A stretch of 64,000 nucleotides of DNA from Nostoc sp. PCC 7107 (GCF_000316625.1 NC_019676.1:2033001-2097000), one strand, 5' to 3'. Positions 1-10,177 are shown, counted from the first letter of the stretch. Numbers and translations: made by a program. The notes: generated by a model not told the origin, from the sequence alone.

Positions 1-78
1 ATCTCATACTACTAAGTCTTCCACCTTTCCCCAACCCCCAATTTCTTAAATAAAATCCCGCCATTCAAAATCGTAACG

Positions 79-2721
79 ATGCAGCCTACAGATCCTAATA
101 AATTTACAGATAAAGCCTGGGATGCAATTGTTAAATCTCAGGATATAGTTCGTGGTTATAATCAACAACAATTAGACGTTGAACATTTAATTATTGCCCT
201 TTTAGAAGAACCCACAAGTTTAGCAATTCGCATCTTAGTACGGGCAGAAATCGACCCCATTCGCTTGCAACAGCAACTAGAAGCTTATACCCAACGTCAG
301 CCCAAAGTTGCTAATAATGACCAGCTTTACCTCGGTCGCACTTTAGATGTGCTGCTTGACCACGCCGAGGAAGCAAGAGTGAAAATGAAAGATACCTACA
401 TATCTGTAGAACATATTCTTTTAGGCTTTGCGGAAGACGAACGTGTTGGTCGGCGAATTCTCAAAGGTTTTAATGCTGATAGTGGTACTCTAGAGGCCGC
501 AATTAAAGCTGTGCGTGGTAGCCAAAAAGTGACAGATCAAAATCCAGAATCTCGCTATGAAGCACTGCAAAAATTTGGTAGAGACTTGACAGAACAAGCC
601 AAAGCGGGAAAACTCGACCCAGTTATTGGCCGGGATGATGAAATTCGGCGCGTGATTCAAGTATTATCCCGCCGGAGTAAAAATAATCCGGTTTTGATTG
701 GTGAACCAGGAGTAGGAAAAACTGCGATCGCCGAAGCTTTGGCACAGCGTATCATTAACGGTGATGTCCCGGAATCTCTCAAAAATCGCCAATTAATCTC
801 TTTAGATATTGGGAGTTTAATTGCTGGGGCGAAATATCGGGGTGAATTTGAAGACCGACTCAAAGCCGTCCTGAAGGAAGTTATCGATTCCAACGGACAA
901 ATTGTCTTGTTTATTGATGAACTGCATACGGTTGTGGGTACAGGTTCCAATCAACAAGGGGCGATGGATGCGGGAAATTTACTCAAACCGATGTTGGCGA
1001 GGGGTGAACTGCGGTGTATTGGCGCAACCACTTTAGATGAGTACCGCAAATATATTGAGAAAGACGCAGCCTTAGAACGCCGTTTTCAACAAGTATTTGT
1101 CGATCAGCCGAACGTAGAAAATACTATCTCGATTTTGCGGGGTTTGAAAGAACGCTACGAAGTTCATCACAACGTCAAAATTTCTGATTCAGCATTAGTA
1201 GCGGCGGCTACTTTATCAGCACGATACATTTCTGACCGCTTTTTACCCGATAAAGCCATTGACTTGGTAGATGAAGCCGCCGCCCAGTTGAAAATGGAGA
1301 TTACCTCCAAACCTTCAGAATTGGAAACCATCGACCGCCGCTTAATGCAGCTAGAAATGGAAAAGCTGTCACTAGCGGGTGAAGAAAAAGTTCCTACCCA
1401 AACACGGGAACGTTTGCAGCGCATTGAAGAAGAAATTGACACCTTAAAGGTAAAACAGCAAGAATTTAACGAACAATGGCAAGGTGAAAAGCAGTTATTA
1501 GAAGCGATTAGTGTTTTAAAGAAAGAAGAAGAAGCCTTGCGGGTGCAAATTGATCAGGCAGAACGGGCGTATGATTTAAATAAAGCTGCCCAATTGAAGT
1601 ATGGCAAATTAGAAGGCGTACAGCGCGATCGCGAAGCTAAAGAAGCAAAACTTCTAGAACTGCAAAGCCAAGGTTCAACTTTGTTGCGCGAACAAGTCAC
1701 CGAAGCCGACATCGCCGAAATCGTCGCCAAGTGGACGGGAATTCCAGTTAACCGTTTATTGGAATCAGAACGGCAAAAATTACTGCAACTCGAAAGCCAT
1801 TTACATCAACGCGTCATTGGACAACACGAAGCCGTCGAAGCCGTAGCCGCCGCCATTCGTCGCGCCCGTGCAGGAATGAAAGACCCCAGCCGTCCCATTG
1901 GTTCATTTTTGTTTATGGGGCCGACTGGAGTAGGTAAAACTGAACTAGCCCGCGCATTAGCACAGTTTCTCTTTGATTCTGATGATGCTTTGGTACGCCT
2001 AGATATGTCCGAGTATATGGAAAAACACTCGGTTTCCCGGTTAGTTGGTGCGCCTCCGGGATATGTTGGTTACGAAGAAGGCGGTCAACTTTCCGAGGCG
2101 GTGCGCCGTCATCCTTACTCAGTGGTGCTGTTGGATGAAGTCGAAAAAGCTCATCCCGATGTGTTTAATATTTTGTTGCAAGTACTGGATGATGGGAGAA
2201 TTACTGATTCTCAAGGTAGAACAGTAGATTTTCGCAATACTGTAATTGTCATGACCAGTAATATTGGCAGTGAACACATTTTAGATGTGTCTGGTGATGA
2301 TTCTAAATATGACATGATGCGGAACCGAGTAACAGATGCACTGCGATCGCACTTCCGCCCCGAATTTCTCAACCGTGTCGATGATATTATCCTGTTCCAT
2401 ACCCTCAGCCGTTCCGAAATGCGTCACATCATCCGCATTCAACTCAAGCGTGTTGAGAACTTGCTAAAAGAGCAGAAAATCTCCTTTGAAATCACCCAAG
2501 CAGCTTGTGATTACTTAGTAGAAATGGGTTATGATCCAATTTATGGCGCACGTCCCTTAAAACGAGCAATTCAGCGAGAAGTCGAAAATCCCATCGCCAC
2601 TAAATTATTAGAAAATACATTTATTGCTGGCGATACCATCCTGATTGATAAAGATGAAGATAATTTGACTTTTAACAAAAAAGTTACTGTGAAAGTCTCA
2701 GTTCCACAGGTAATCACATAA
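79..2721 (+). CDS. clpB: ATP-dependent disaggregase ClpB
   Basis: ClpB/Hsp104 chaperone of 880 residues, which as a hexamer threads aggregated proteins through its pore with DnaK help. The Clp N-domain covers about residues 1-150. NBD1 has Walker A GEPGVGKT near residue 207 and Walker B VLFIDELH; a coiled-coil M-domain spans about 410-530; NBD2 has Walker A GPTGVGKT near 613 and pore motif GYVGYEEGG. The M-domain separates ClpB from ClpC and ClpA, and no ClpP-docking IGF loop was noticed. The length is normal for ClpB. The ATG at 79 gives the standard N-terminus, although no strong ribosome binding site is visible. Cyanobacteria usually carry two ClpB paralogues and the sequence alone does not tell me which this is. 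The gene stands alone with no operon partner in view. Confidence 0.97.
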   Translation: MQPTDPNKFTDKAWDAIVKSQDIVRGYNQQQLDVEHLIIALLEEPTSLAIRILVRAEIDPIRLQQQLEAYTQRQPKVANNDQLYLGRTLDVLLDHAEEARVKMKDTYISVEHILLGFAEDERVGRRILKGFNADSGTLEAAIKAVRGSQKVTDQNPESRYEALQKFGRDLTEQAKAGKLDPVIGRDDEIRRVIQVLSRRSKNNPVLIGEPGVGKTAIAEALAQRIINGDVPESLKNRQLISLDIGSLIAGAKYRGEFEDRLKAVLKEVIDSNGQIVLFIDELHTVVGTGSNQQGAMDAGNLLKPMLARGELRCIGATTLDEYRKYIEKDAALERRFQQVFVDQPNVENTISILRGLKERYEVHHNVKISDSALVAAATLSARYISDRFLPDKAIDLVDEAAAQLKMEITSKPSELETIDRRLMQLEMEKLSLAGEEKVPTQTRERLQRIEEEIDTLKVKQQEFNEQWQGEKQLLEAISVLKKEEEALRVQIDQAERAYDLNKAAQLKYGKLEGVQRDREAKEAKLLELQSQGSTLLREQVTEADIAEIVAKWTGIPVNRLLESERQKLLQLESHLHQRVIGQHEAVEAVAAAIRRARAGMKDPSRPIGSFLFMGPTGVGKTELARALAQFLFDSDDALVRLDMSEYMEKHSVSRLVGAPPGYVGYEEGGQLSEAVRRHPYSVVLLDEVEKAHPDVFNILLQVLDDGRITDSQGRTVDFRNTVIVMTSNIGSEHILDVSGDDSKYDMMRNRVTDALRSHFRPEFLNRVDDIILFHTLSRSEMRHIIRIQLKRVENLLKEQKISFEITQAACDYLVEMGYDPIYGARPLKRAIQREVENPIATKLLENTFIAGDTILIDKDEDNLTFNKKVTVKVSVPQVIT

Positions 2722-2763
2722 GCATTTAATCTGCATTAATACAGTTGGAAAAACCTCTCTTAC

Positions 2764-2840
2764 GCCAGTCGCTTCTCTCCGAGACGCTACGCGTAGCTTG
2801 TTTCCCCGTAGGGGTACAAGTCGGGAAACCTTCTGATAGT
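2764..2840. repeat. Dispersed palindromic repeat after clpB
   Basis: The gap between clpB and the next gene holds a perfect 12-bp palindrome GCTACGCGTAGC (2786-2797). It runs straight into a second hairpin at 2797-2820 (CTTGT-tt-CCCC-gta-GGGG-t-ACAAG). This GC-rich double-hairpin resembles the small palindromic elements scattered between genes in Nostocales genomes. It is not followed by a T-tract, so it is not a classic terminator. Confidence 0.6.
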
Positions 2841-2968
2841 GCTGGGTTCCCTGTATTGTAGCCAGTGGCGTAGAGGCGGCAAAAGCTGAATATTTTTGTT
2901 TTAAAAAAACATTGTCAATATCAGCCCAAAATTAGGTAAAATATAATGCCATTGCGCCAGCAGTTCTC

Positions 2969-4039
2969 ATGACCTCATCTGCCTCGTTTGATACATTAGA
3001 GTCTCTGCAATCGGATATCGCTGACTTAATCGATCGCTTACCGACGTTAAAACATCGACAATTTATCCAACAGGCACTTGCCACTGTCATCCGTTTGGCT
3101 GATAGTGACATTGATCGTCTTGATTGGAAGATACTATCCTCTGCTTTAGCGGATATGGAGCTAGGATTTGAGTTATTTTACAACTACCGACATGTACGTA
3201 AAGTAACTATCTTTGGTTCTGCCCGTTTATCACCAGAAACACCAGAGTACCAAATGGCGCTGGAATTTGGTCGCGCTGTAACTCAGTTGGGTTTTATGGT
3301 GATGACAGGTGGCGGTGGCGGGATTATGCAAGCTGGTCATGAAGGCGCAGGGCGAGAAAATTCCTTTGGGTTAAATATTCAGTTACCCTTTGAACAGCAA
3401 GCGAACCCGATTATTGAAGGTGATCCAAAGCTGATTCACTTTAAGTATTTCTTCACCCGCAAACTGTTTCTCCTCAAAGAAAGTGATGCAGTTGCGTTGT
3501 TTCCTGGTGGTTTTGGGACTCAAGATGAAGCTTTTGAGTGCATGACTTTAAGTCAGACTGGCAAATTTGGCCCTGTACCTTTAGTTTTGATTGACCATCC
3601 AGGTGGAGATTATTGGCGGTCTTGGAGTGATTATATTGATCGACAACTGGTGCAGAAAGGTCTTGTGAGTCCAGAAGACCCTAGCCTTTACATGGTGACA
3701 GATAACCTAGAAGTAGCTTGCAATGCGATCACCGATTTTTATAAGGTTTATCACTCCAGCCGCTACGTGAGTAATCAGTTGGTGATTCGCCTAAATTGCG
3801 ATTTATCAAATGCAGAGGTAGAACAACTGAATGCTGATTTTAGTGACATTCTCGTAAAAGGCAAAATTGAAAAAAGTCAAGCTTTGCCTCAAGAAGCTCA
3901 AGATGAAACTTTAGAATTACCTCGGTTAATTTTGCACTTCAATCAACGAGATTTGGGGCGATTATATCAGATGATTGCCACTATTAACCAAATGGGCAGA
4001 CCTTCCCAACAGGAGATAGCCCATCCAGAAAGAAAGTAG
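2969..4039 (+). CDS. LOG-family (TIGR00730-type) Rossmann protein
   Basis: Protein of 356 residues with the LOG (lysine decarboxylase-like, cytokinin-activating) fold. A Gly-rich nucleotide-binding turn TGGGGGIMQAG lies near residue 113 and the signature PGGFGTQDE near residue 177. Family members are phosphoribohydrolases acting on nucleoside 5'-monophosphates, but substrate cannot be read from sequence. It is much longer than the roughly 190-residue plant-type LOG proteins: about 85 extra residues come before the Rossmann core and a C-terminal extension of about 100 residues follows, as in the long bacterial group. The ATG at 2969 is the first start in frame and matches the expected family N-terminus. 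It stands alone between clpB and a SnoaL-like gene. The family call is secure; the function is inferred. Confidence 0.85.
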   Translation: MTSSASFDTLESLQSDIADLIDRLPTLKHRQFIQQALATVIRLADSDIDRLDWKILSSALADMELGFELFYNYRHVRKVTIFGSARLSPETPEYQMALEFGRAVTQLGFMVMTGGGGGIMQAGHEGAGRENSFGLNIQLPFEQQANPIIEGDPKLIHFKYFFTRKLFLLKESDAVALFPGGFGTQDEAFECMTLSQTGKFGPVPLVLIDHPGGDYWRSWSDYIDRQLVQKGLVSPEDPSLYMVTDNLEVACNAITDFYKVYHSSRYVSNQLVIRLNCDLSNAEVEQLNADFSDILVKGKIEKSQALPQEAQDETLELPRLILHFNQRDLGRLYQMIATINQMGRPSQQEIAHPERK

Positions 4040-4143
4040 TATCAAGACTTATTGATTAACATTGTGCGTCACTTGTTAATCTTCAGAAAGTTTTGCAAAG
4101 CTTGTCTACAAATCAGCTATTTGTGAGGAGAAGGAGTTTACCA

Positions 4144-4539
4144 ATGACACTACGCGATCGCGTTCAAGAACTACTTGATTTTCAAAAAACAAATCCAACT
4201 ACAGCGCAAATATACGAAGAGTTTTATGATGAAAATGTTGTTGTTCAAGAGAATTTACAACCACCACGAGTTGGACGCGCACTAAGTATTGAACGGCAAA
4301 AACAAATGAATGCCAATGTCAAAGAAGTACATGATTTCAAAATTGGTGCTGTACTGGTAGATGGCGATCGCTCAGTTATTCAAATGCGAATTGAAGTAAC
4401 TACCGTTGATGGTTATCGCATTCTCATTGAAGAATTAGGTTTACAAACGTGGAAGGATGGAAAAATAATTCACGAACAGTATTTTTATGATCCTGTTAAT
4501 ATTCAAGGCAAGACTAAAGAAATTAACGAAATACATTAA
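4144..4539 (+). CDS. SnoaL-like (NTF2-fold) protein
   Basis: Small protein of 131 residues with the alternating helix/strand pattern of SnoaL/NTF2-fold proteins: a helical start, a YDENVVVQE strand, a central helix, then amphipathic strands ending WKDGKIIHEQYFYDP. The family includes cyclases, isomerases and pure ligand-binding proteins, and no catalytic residue can be assigned. The start was moved from an upstream TTG (4093) to the ATG at 4144, which sits just after a strong purine-rich ribosome binding site (GAGGAGAAGGAG). It is a single gene followed by an inverted repeat. Confidence 0.75.
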   Translation: MTLRDRVQELLDFQKTNPTTAQIYEEFYDENVVVQENLQPPRVGRALSIERQKQMNANVKEVHDFKIGAVLVDGDRSVIQMRIEVTTVDGYRILIEELGLQTWKDGKIIHEQYFYDPVNIQGKTKEINEIH

Positions 4540-4546
4540 ATTTCTA

Positions 4547-4574
4547 GTAGAGACACGAAATTTCGCGTCTCTAC
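4547..4574. repeat. Inverted repeat / probable terminator hairpin
   Basis: GTAGAGAC-aCGAAATTTCGc-GTCTCTAC forms a 28-nt near-perfect hairpin with one A-C mismatch directly after the SnoaL-like stop codon. The sequence resembles a dispersed inverted repeat frequent in Nostocales. There is no strong T-tract, so a terminator role is possible but unproven. Confidence 0.6.
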
Positions 4575-4635
4575 ATCTGTTGGAATAGCGAAAAATAATT
4601 TAGAACTGCTCACTAACAATGAATATTATTAATCA

Positions 4636-6462
4636 CTAAAGCTTATTCAATGCTTGTTGAACAATTTTCCGAACAATTGAATTTTCATCTTCTAAGCATT
4701 GATTAAGTGGTTCCACTGCTCGTAAATTTCCTAAATTGCCTAGATTTAATGCTGCTGCACCACGAACCCTAAAGTCTTCATCTTTGAGCATTTCAATTAG
4801 GGCTTTCACAACTCGCTCATCATTCATTTTTGCCAGAGCGTAAACAGCTGTTATTCGCACATCTGCATTCACATCCTGCAAAATACTGATCATAGGTTCA
4901 ATAGCTCTTGTATCTACGCGTTCTCCCAGGTAATAAATAGCACTTTTACGTAGCCAGTTATTTTCATTTGCTAATGTCAAAATTAATAAATCGATCATCA
5001 GCGGATTTGTAATCTTCGCGATCGCGGAAAGAGTGTTTGTTTGGATGCGACTTTCAGAAGCTTGCAGCAACTGGGTTAATATTTCCAGCAAATCGGGATG
5101 TTGACGGGTAAGAAGAGTTTCGATAACTTGGTGAGTTGCTTGCTCGGAACGTAGCCAATCTCTGTTAATGGCTTGTAATAAACCTTCCCGATCTCTGAGA
5201 AATTCCACCAAAATATCTGTAGTTCTAGAATCATCAATGAGCCGTAAAGCATGAACCACAGCTAATTGGACGTGAGGGAAACTAAAAGCATCTCTGAGAA
5301 AACTACCATTGCTGCGAAAAACAGCAATCAGAGGTTCGATAGCTCTCACATCGCCAAACTTGCCTAATGCTGAGGCGATCGCACCACAAGCGGTAGACTG
5401 ATTCTCATGACTCAATGCTTCAATTAACGGTTCAATCGCTTTGGTATCGCCAAATTCTGCTAACGCCCATGCTGCTTTAGTTCGCACAAAAAAATCTGAG
5501 TCTTGCAAACACTGAATTAGCGGTTCAACTGCTCGACTATCTCCCAACTTTACCAATGATTCAATTGCATTCGTTCTGACTTTACCAGAGGGATGGCTTA
5601 AAGCCTGTAGAAGTGGCTCAACTGCTCGAATATCGCCTAATTCACCTAACTTTTTTGCCGCCAGAGCATGACCAGCGTTGTCATAGAGTATATTTTGTAA
5701 ACCAATTACTAACGGTTCCGCACCAACTTGATTAACTAAACCCAAATTCGCTAAATTATCTAATGTATTAGCTGCCATTGCTTGCAACATCCCAGCATCA
5801 GGACTCAATGGCGCAGCTTGCAAAGCCTGGATTAATTCTTCCAGTGCATTCGGGTTAGACAAATCAACTTCACTAGCAACTGTTGGCGGCTCAGGATTGT
5901 ATGATTCATTCGTAGTCGATGTTTCTCTGCCCCGATAGTTATACTTACGATGAATTTCTGCAACTTTTTGTTTGTCTTCTTTTATGTATCCTTCATCATC
6001 AAAATAATAAGCACCAGTTTCGTAACACTCTGCTGTAGCCAGCATTAAATCTGTCAAACTATCCCAGCGAATTTCTTTAATACAACCCTCTGGATCGATG
6101 AACCAAATAGGTGCAGAATCTTCTCCTGTAACAACAGCGTACCTATAATCACCATTAAAATCTAATATCGTTAGCCAGTGCGGATTCCAATCAAAGCCCC
6201 AACTTAAAAAGTCTGCATACCATTTCAACGCCTCTTGCAAAGAGAAAAAGTTGTCAAATTTAGGAACTATATAGCCATATTGGCAACCATTATGCCACCC
6301 GTAAAACTCGTATAATTCTTCTGGTAATCGATAAGGAAAATTTTCAACAATTGCGTCTATTTCTTGGCGAGTTAGTCCAGGCGCTAAACTCAAAGCAAAT
6401 TCGGGTTGATTTTTGACTAACCAAGTCTCAATTCTATCCAGCGCATCTGTTAAAAGTGACAT
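4636..6462 (-). CDS. SMI1/KNR4-like plus HEAT-repeat protein
   Basis: Protein of 608 residues joining two modules. The first 170 or so residues look like an SMI1/KNR4 domain: the LPEELYEFYGWHNG and WFIDPEG segments are typical. From about residue 200 to the end there are roughly ten HEAT/PBS-lyase-type repeats built on A(V/I)EPLI..L.(D/S)....VR..A...L. SMI1/KNR4 domains often occur in bacterial immunity proteins and HEAT repeats are protein-binding scaffolds. A scaffold or regulatory role is inferred. No phycobilin-lyase partner gene is nearby, so a PBS lyase role is not supported. The start at 6462 (MSLLTDALDRIE) is preferred to an upstream ATG at 6498 because the fold begins there. The gene lies alone and converges with the preceding one. 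Confidence 0.75.
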   Translation of the reverse strand: MSLLTDALDRIETWLVKNQPEFALSLAPGLTRQEIDAIVENFPYRLPEELYEFYGWHNGCQYGYIVPKFDNFFSLQEALKWYADFLSWGFDWNPHWLTILDFNGDYRYAVVTGEDSAPIWFIDPEGCIKEIRWDSLTDLMLATAECYETGAYYFDDEGYIKEDKQKVAEIHRKYNYRGRETSTTNESYNPEPPTVASEVDLSNPNALEELIQALQAAPLSPDAGMLQAMAANTLDNLANLGLVNQVGAEPLVIGLQNILYDNAGHALAAKKLGELGDIRAVEPLLQALSHPSGKVRTNAIESLVKLGDSRAVEPLIQCLQDSDFFVRTKAAWALAEFGDTKAIEPLIEALSHENQSTACGAIASALGKFGDVRAIEPLIAVFRSNGSFLRDAFSFPHVQLAVVHALRLIDDSRTTDILVEFLRDREGLLQAINRDWLRSEQATHQVIETLLTRQHPDLLEILTQLLQASESRIQTNTLSAIAKITNPLMIDLLILTLANENNWLRKSAIYYLGERVDTRAIEPMISILQDVNADVRITAVYALAKMNDERVVKALIEMLKDEDFRVRGAAALNLGNLGNLRAVEPLNQCLEDENSIVRKIVQQALNKL

Positions 6463-6888
6463 AAAAATTCCGGTGAGTGTATCTATATAATTCCCCAACT
6501 AAAACTGCGAAAAACTATATCAGAAAAGCAAAATTTTTTATAACTAATTTGGAAATATTTGAGCTTAAATGATTAAGGCATTGCTATAAATATTAGTGTT
6601 TGCCATCTAGACTCAGATTAAAATAATCAATTACAGAAGTTTGTGTTTATTAAAACCACCATCCTGTACTCTTCTCTGTGCCTCTGCGTGAAACCAAAAA
6701 GATGTAGTTTATTCATATAAAGGTAGTAGGAATTGTCAAGTCAAATAAGTCACAAATGTAAATTTATTCTACCTACTACCAGATTAGGAATAGACCAGTT
6801 ATGATTACCCAATGCTGATGAGCATAAAAAAGCCTGTATATTAGCACAGTAAATCACAAATCACATCGTAGAAAATGGGGAGTAAGAA
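6463..6888. other. Intergenic region with a long-spaced inverted repeat
   Basis: A 426-bp divergent gap. GGTAGTAGG (6722-6730) is repeated inverted as CCTACTACC (6772-6780), separated by 41 bp of AT-rich DNA. A decayed dispersed-repeat fragment (CTCTGTGCCTCTGCGT, near 6675) is also present. Promoters for the flanking genes must lie here but no clear -35/-10 pair could be singled out. Confidence 0.5.
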
Positions 6889-8208
6889 ATGCTGGAATTA
6901 TTGAGTTCAGGTTTGGTTTCTCTGTGGCTGGAAATGGCCGGAGTCGAAATCAAGCCTTCTGATGCTTTAGAAGCATTGGCTGGGCAAGTAAATCCTGGCT
7001 TGGTTCTGGCTTCTGATCCCAATCCCACTGGGGTGAATACAGTCCAACAATACCTACAAGGATTAATTAAATCTAAGTTAGTCGCCCAAAATTTAGCCGA
7101 AAGCCAAGGAATTTGGTTACAGTCGGGGCCAATACTCATGGCTAATCACGAAGGTACAACACCTTTACCAGCAGCTTCTTTAACTAAAATTGCTACTTCT
7201 TTGGTATCTTTGAAAACTTGGGGGCCAGACCACCAATTTGAAACTTTGATTGGGACTACTGGGCCTGTAGTTAATGGTGTATTGCAAGGTGATTTGGTCA
7301 TTGCTGGTGGTGGCGACCCGATGTTTGTGTGGGAAGAAGCGATCGCCCTTGGTAATACACTCAATAAAATGGGTATTAAGCAAATCAAGGGAAATTTACT
7401 CATTACAGGCAATTTTGCCATGAATTTCCAGCGCCATCCCCTACTGGCTGGTCAAATGGTCAAGCAAGCCCTAAATCATAAAGTTTGGACTCGTCCAGCG
7501 AATTACATTTACTCCATCATGCCCAAAGGCACACCCAAACCAGAAGTTGTGATTACAGGTGCTGTTAAAGCTGTCCCTCAACCACCGCAACAAACTTTGC
7601 TAGTGCGGCACAAATCTTTACCCTTGCGCCAATTGCTAAAAGAAATGAACGTTTATAGCAATAACGAAATGGCCGAAATGCTGGCAGAATCTGTTGGGGG
7701 AGCAAGTGTAGTACAATCAACGGCTGCCTATATGGCGAGAGTTCCTGAGTCAGAAATTCAATTAATCAATGGTTCGGGACTCGGACAAGAAAACAGGATT
7801 TCCCCTAGGGCTGTTTGTGCAATGTTAATGGCAATTCAACAGCAAGCCTCTGCTCATGACCTGAATTTAGCAGATTTGTTTCCCATGTCTGGGTTTGATC
7901 ATCGAGGAACACTACACAGCAGACACATGCCAGTCGGGACTGTGATGAAAACTGGCACTCTTCGTGATGTGAGTGCTTTAGCTGGTGTTGTGCCGACACG
8001 CGATCGCGGTTTGGTTTGGTTTGCTATTCTCAACCGTGGCCCCTTTGTATCTAATTACCGTCTAGAACAAGATAAGTTGTTGCAAAATCTGGTCAAACAA
8101 TTAGAAGTTGTTCCCGCAGTTCCCACAGCGATTACTCCCCACTCACCAGCGAACTCTTTACCCGAACTAGGCGCGACGAGTCGCAACGAAATTTTGTTTA
8201 GAGGTTAG
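6889..8208 (+). CDS. dacB: D-alanyl-D-alanine carboxypeptidase, S13/PBP4 family
   Basis: Penicillin-binding protein of the PBP4 (peptidase S13) family, 439 residues. It trims or cleaves peptidoglycan cross-links using an active-site serine. All three signature boxes are present: SLTK with Ser97 as nucleophile and Lys100, the SNN box (YSNNEMAE, about residues 254-261) and KTG (MKTGTLRDV, near 354). The usual large insertion between the first two boxes is shorter than in E. coli PBP4, as in cyanobacterial members. The N-terminus lacks a clear Sec signal with an AXA site; only a mildly hydrophobic start (LLSSGLVSLWL) is seen, so export is uncertain or the true start lies elsewhere. The ATG at 6889 follows a weak purine stretch (GGGGAGTAAGA). 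Confidence 0.9.
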   Translation: MLELLSSGLVSLWLEMAGVEIKPSDALEALAGQVNPGLVLASDPNPTGVNTVQQYLQGLIKSKLVAQNLAESQGIWLQSGPILMANHEGTTPLPAASLTKIATSLVSLKTWGPDHQFETLIGTTGPVVNGVLQGDLVIAGGGDPMFVWEEAIALGNTLNKMGIKQIKGNLLITGNFAMNFQRHPLLAGQMVKQALNHKVWTRPANYIYSIMPKGTPKPEVVITGAVKAVPQPPQQTLLVRHKSLPLRQLLKEMNVYSNNEMAEMLAESVGGASVVQSTAAYMARVPESEIQLINGSGLGQENRISPRAVCAMLMAIQQQASAHDLNLADLFPMSGFDHRGTLHSRHMPVGTVMKTGTLRDVSALAGVVPTRDRGLVWFAILNRGPFVSNYRLEQDKLLQNLVKQLEVVPAVPTAITPHSPANSLPELGATSRNEILFRG

Positions 8209-8332
8209 GTTCTAGAATAACGTAGAGCATATTTTTTGTTATCTTCAGCCGATCAAAAATTTGCTCTACGGATAAATCTAAGTTAATTTTTTGGAGTATG
8301 GGTGCGATCGCAAATGAAGCTTGCAGAGTCAT
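8198..8332 (-). CDS. 44-residue ORF coupled to eCIS cargo protein 1
   Basis: A short ORF whose ATG overlaps the stop codon of the preceding DUF4157 gene (TAATG), the arrangement expected for translational coupling. It contains the stretch LDLSVEQIFDRLKI. A related stretch, ITLSVEQVFSWLKM, follows the second DUF4157 gene, at 10178-10345. Its 3' end overlaps the end of the carboxypeptidase gene by 11 bp on the other strand. It may be a small partner protein or the C-terminal remnant of a larger gene; the motif resembles the C-terminus of Uma2/DUF820 proteins. I cannot assign a function. Confidence 0.35.
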   Translation of the reverse strand: MTLQASFAIAPILQKINLDLSVEQIFDRLKITKNMLYVILEPNL

Positions 8333-10053
8333 TAATTCTCATTACCAGCCCATATCAACAGTTTTCTGCCAAAAACATATTTACCATACCAATCTTTTTC
8401 GTTCTTTACTACCTTTTTCAGAGTTTGGAATTTTTCTTGTTGACTTTCATCATTTTTTGTCTCTTCTTGCAATTGTAAAGCTCTCTCAAGAACTTGCTTG
8501 ATTGATTCTTCCATCGGATCATGTTTACCACTTGTGTAATCTTGGTTTTCTTCTAGCTTTTCCCAATCATGGCCACCCTTCATCTTTGGCAAAGCAGTAA
8601 CTTGTTGGATGAGTCCATCTACATTTTTATTTCCCTCTTTCCTATGAATTATGTCAACACTTTCACTAACTCTGACAAGATCACCTGTCTCAGAATTACC
8701 GCCAATTCTGATCTGCTGTAGTCCGCTGGCAAAATTAATAGTCACTGGTTTACTTTCAAGATGTTTAACAACATCTTTGGGAGTATCTTTTAACTGACCT
8801 TTCGACCCAACTCCGGCAGAAGCTATGTAAGCATTTATGTTCCCAACGATATTACCAATCTGAGTCGTCATATCGTTTATCATGCCATCGATCACACCCT
8901 TAATATCATTATTTGCATCTATGTGTGTCAGAGCATATATCGTTTCACCATCCGCGTTACTAGCAGACATAGCCAATCCAGTGCAAGTTGCGGCTCCTGT
9001 TGTCACCAACCCATTGATTTCATTGAAGCTTTTTGTGACATGATAATAGCTTTGAGGCACAATGATATCATTAGCCATTACGTTTTTATCATTGTTACTC
9101 AACTTATTTTCCGCCTTGGCTGCTATTTCACAGTCTGCTTTAAACTGCTCTAGCGTTACTTGCTCTTTATAGTCCTCATAGTCTTTATATCCTTGAATTA
9201 TTACCGTCCTCTCAATAGCTTGTTGGACGAAACGCCACATTCTTTTATATTGCTTTGCAACCTCACCTTCCTCATCATCCGTAATTCTTTGAATTTGTTT
9301 TTCGGCTCTGCTAACAGATAATATTTCTGCATCTGCTGATTTTTGGACTTTTCCTGAACCAGTTTGCTGCACTACATGAGTCAATTCATGGGCAATTAAT
9401 TCCTGTCCGCCTCTACTTCCAGGATCATAAGTTCCTTGGCGAAAGAAAATATCTCGACCTGTTGTAAACGCTTTCGCCTGAATTGATTGATTCATTTGGT
9501 CAGACTGAGCATCTGTATGAATTTTGACACCACTAAAATCAGCACCGAAAGCTTGTTCCATTGGCTGTTTGATAGTCTCTGCTAGTGACTGTCCGCCGCC
9601 TTTTGATCTTTGAATAGAAGCTTCTAAATCTGGTGTTGCACTAGTTTCGTCTGCATTTGATAGCCGTTGTATGAGAGATTTTTTTCTCAGTTCTTCTTCT
9701 GGTTGTAACTGTGGCTGTACTGGTGGAGTTTCTGGTGAATTTATTCGTTCCACCACATCCGCGGCTAGTCTGTCAGCTTCTTGCTCATATTTATCCCCTG
9801 GTTCACCAATACTAAGTTTCATCTGGATTCTTGGTGCTGGTGGCGGTTGATAGCCAGGGGGAAAAAGTGGGATATTGGCGAAGTTGTTCCCAGATGTTTC
9901 AGTGCTGGTTGATTTAGCTTGTAAATCTGCTGGTGATTGTTCTGATTCTTCAGTTTGCGGCTGGATGACAAAGCGACGGGGTGCAAATTGATTTGCTGGT
10001 ACATCAGAGTGATTTGCAGGAGTTTTCCCTGTTCTGTGTTGTCGCTTATACAT
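8332..10053 (-). CDS. eCIS-core DUF4157 protein with putative toxin C-terminus (cargo 1)
   Basis: Protein of 573 residues with the layout of cargo carried by contractile injection systems. The start shows the conserved leader MYKRQ..NQFAPRRF.IQPQ, followed by a low-complexity Pro/Gln/Glu linker. About residues 110-235 form the DUF4157 (eCIS core) domain, with KYEQEADRLA and GADFSGVKIHTD stretches and a HELTH metal-site motif at 222-226. The C-terminal 330 residues have no obvious close relative. They contain a Cys357 (ATCTGLAM) and His377 (ALTHID) pair whose spacing recalls CheD/CNF1-type deamidases; this is inference only. The start was moved to 10053, where an AGGAG box precedes the ATG. 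It is the last large gene of the minus-strand eCIS arm and shares its first third with the neighbouring cargo 2. Confidence 0.8.
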   Translation of the reverse strand: MYKRQHRTGKTPANHSDVPANQFAPRRFVIQPQTEESEQSPADLQAKSTSTETSGNNFANIPLFPPGYQPPPAPRIQMKLSIGEPGDKYEQEADRLAADVVERINSPETPPVQPQLQPEEELRKKSLIQRLSNADETSATPDLEASIQRSKGGGQSLAETIKQPMEQAFGADFSGVKIHTDAQSDQMNQSIQAKAFTTGRDIFFRQGTYDPGSRGGQELIAHELTHVVQQTGSGKVQKSADAEILSVSRAEKQIQRITDDEEGEVAKQYKRMWRFVQQAIERTVIIQGYKDYEDYKEQVTLEQFKADCEIAAKAENKLSNNDKNVMANDIIVPQSYYHVTKSFNEINGLVTTGAATCTGLAMSASNADGETIYALTHIDANNDIKGVIDGMINDMTTQIGNIVGNINAYIASAGVGSKGQLKDTPKDVVKHLESKPVTINFASGLQQIRIGGNSETGDLVRVSESVDIIHRKEGNKNVDGLIQQVTALPKMKGGHDWEKLEENQDYTSGKHDPMEESIKQVLERALQLQEETKNDESQQEKFQTLKKVVKNEKDWYGKYVFGRKLLIWAGNEN

Positions 10054-10177
10054 TTTTCTCCTCAAGATATTTTTGTGCCAGCAAAAAACCTGCCGTAGTT
10101 TTGCGACAGAGGTATTGTAAAATTTTGGCACTATCTTACTGAAGATTAATGGCGATCGCCACAATCAATACTATTGT

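Noticed and set aside
4636-6462. Phycobilin lyase (CpcE/F-like) assignment from PBS-type HEAT repeats
   Set aside because: The SMI1/KNR4 N-terminus, the number of repeats and absence of phycobiliprotein neighbours do not fit.
8221-8270. Inverted repeat CGTAGAGCA/TGCTCTACG as terminator of the carboxypeptidase gene
   Set aside because: No T-tract follows, the spacer is long, and the sequence is explained at least partly by the small minus-strand ORF that matches the flank of cargo 2.
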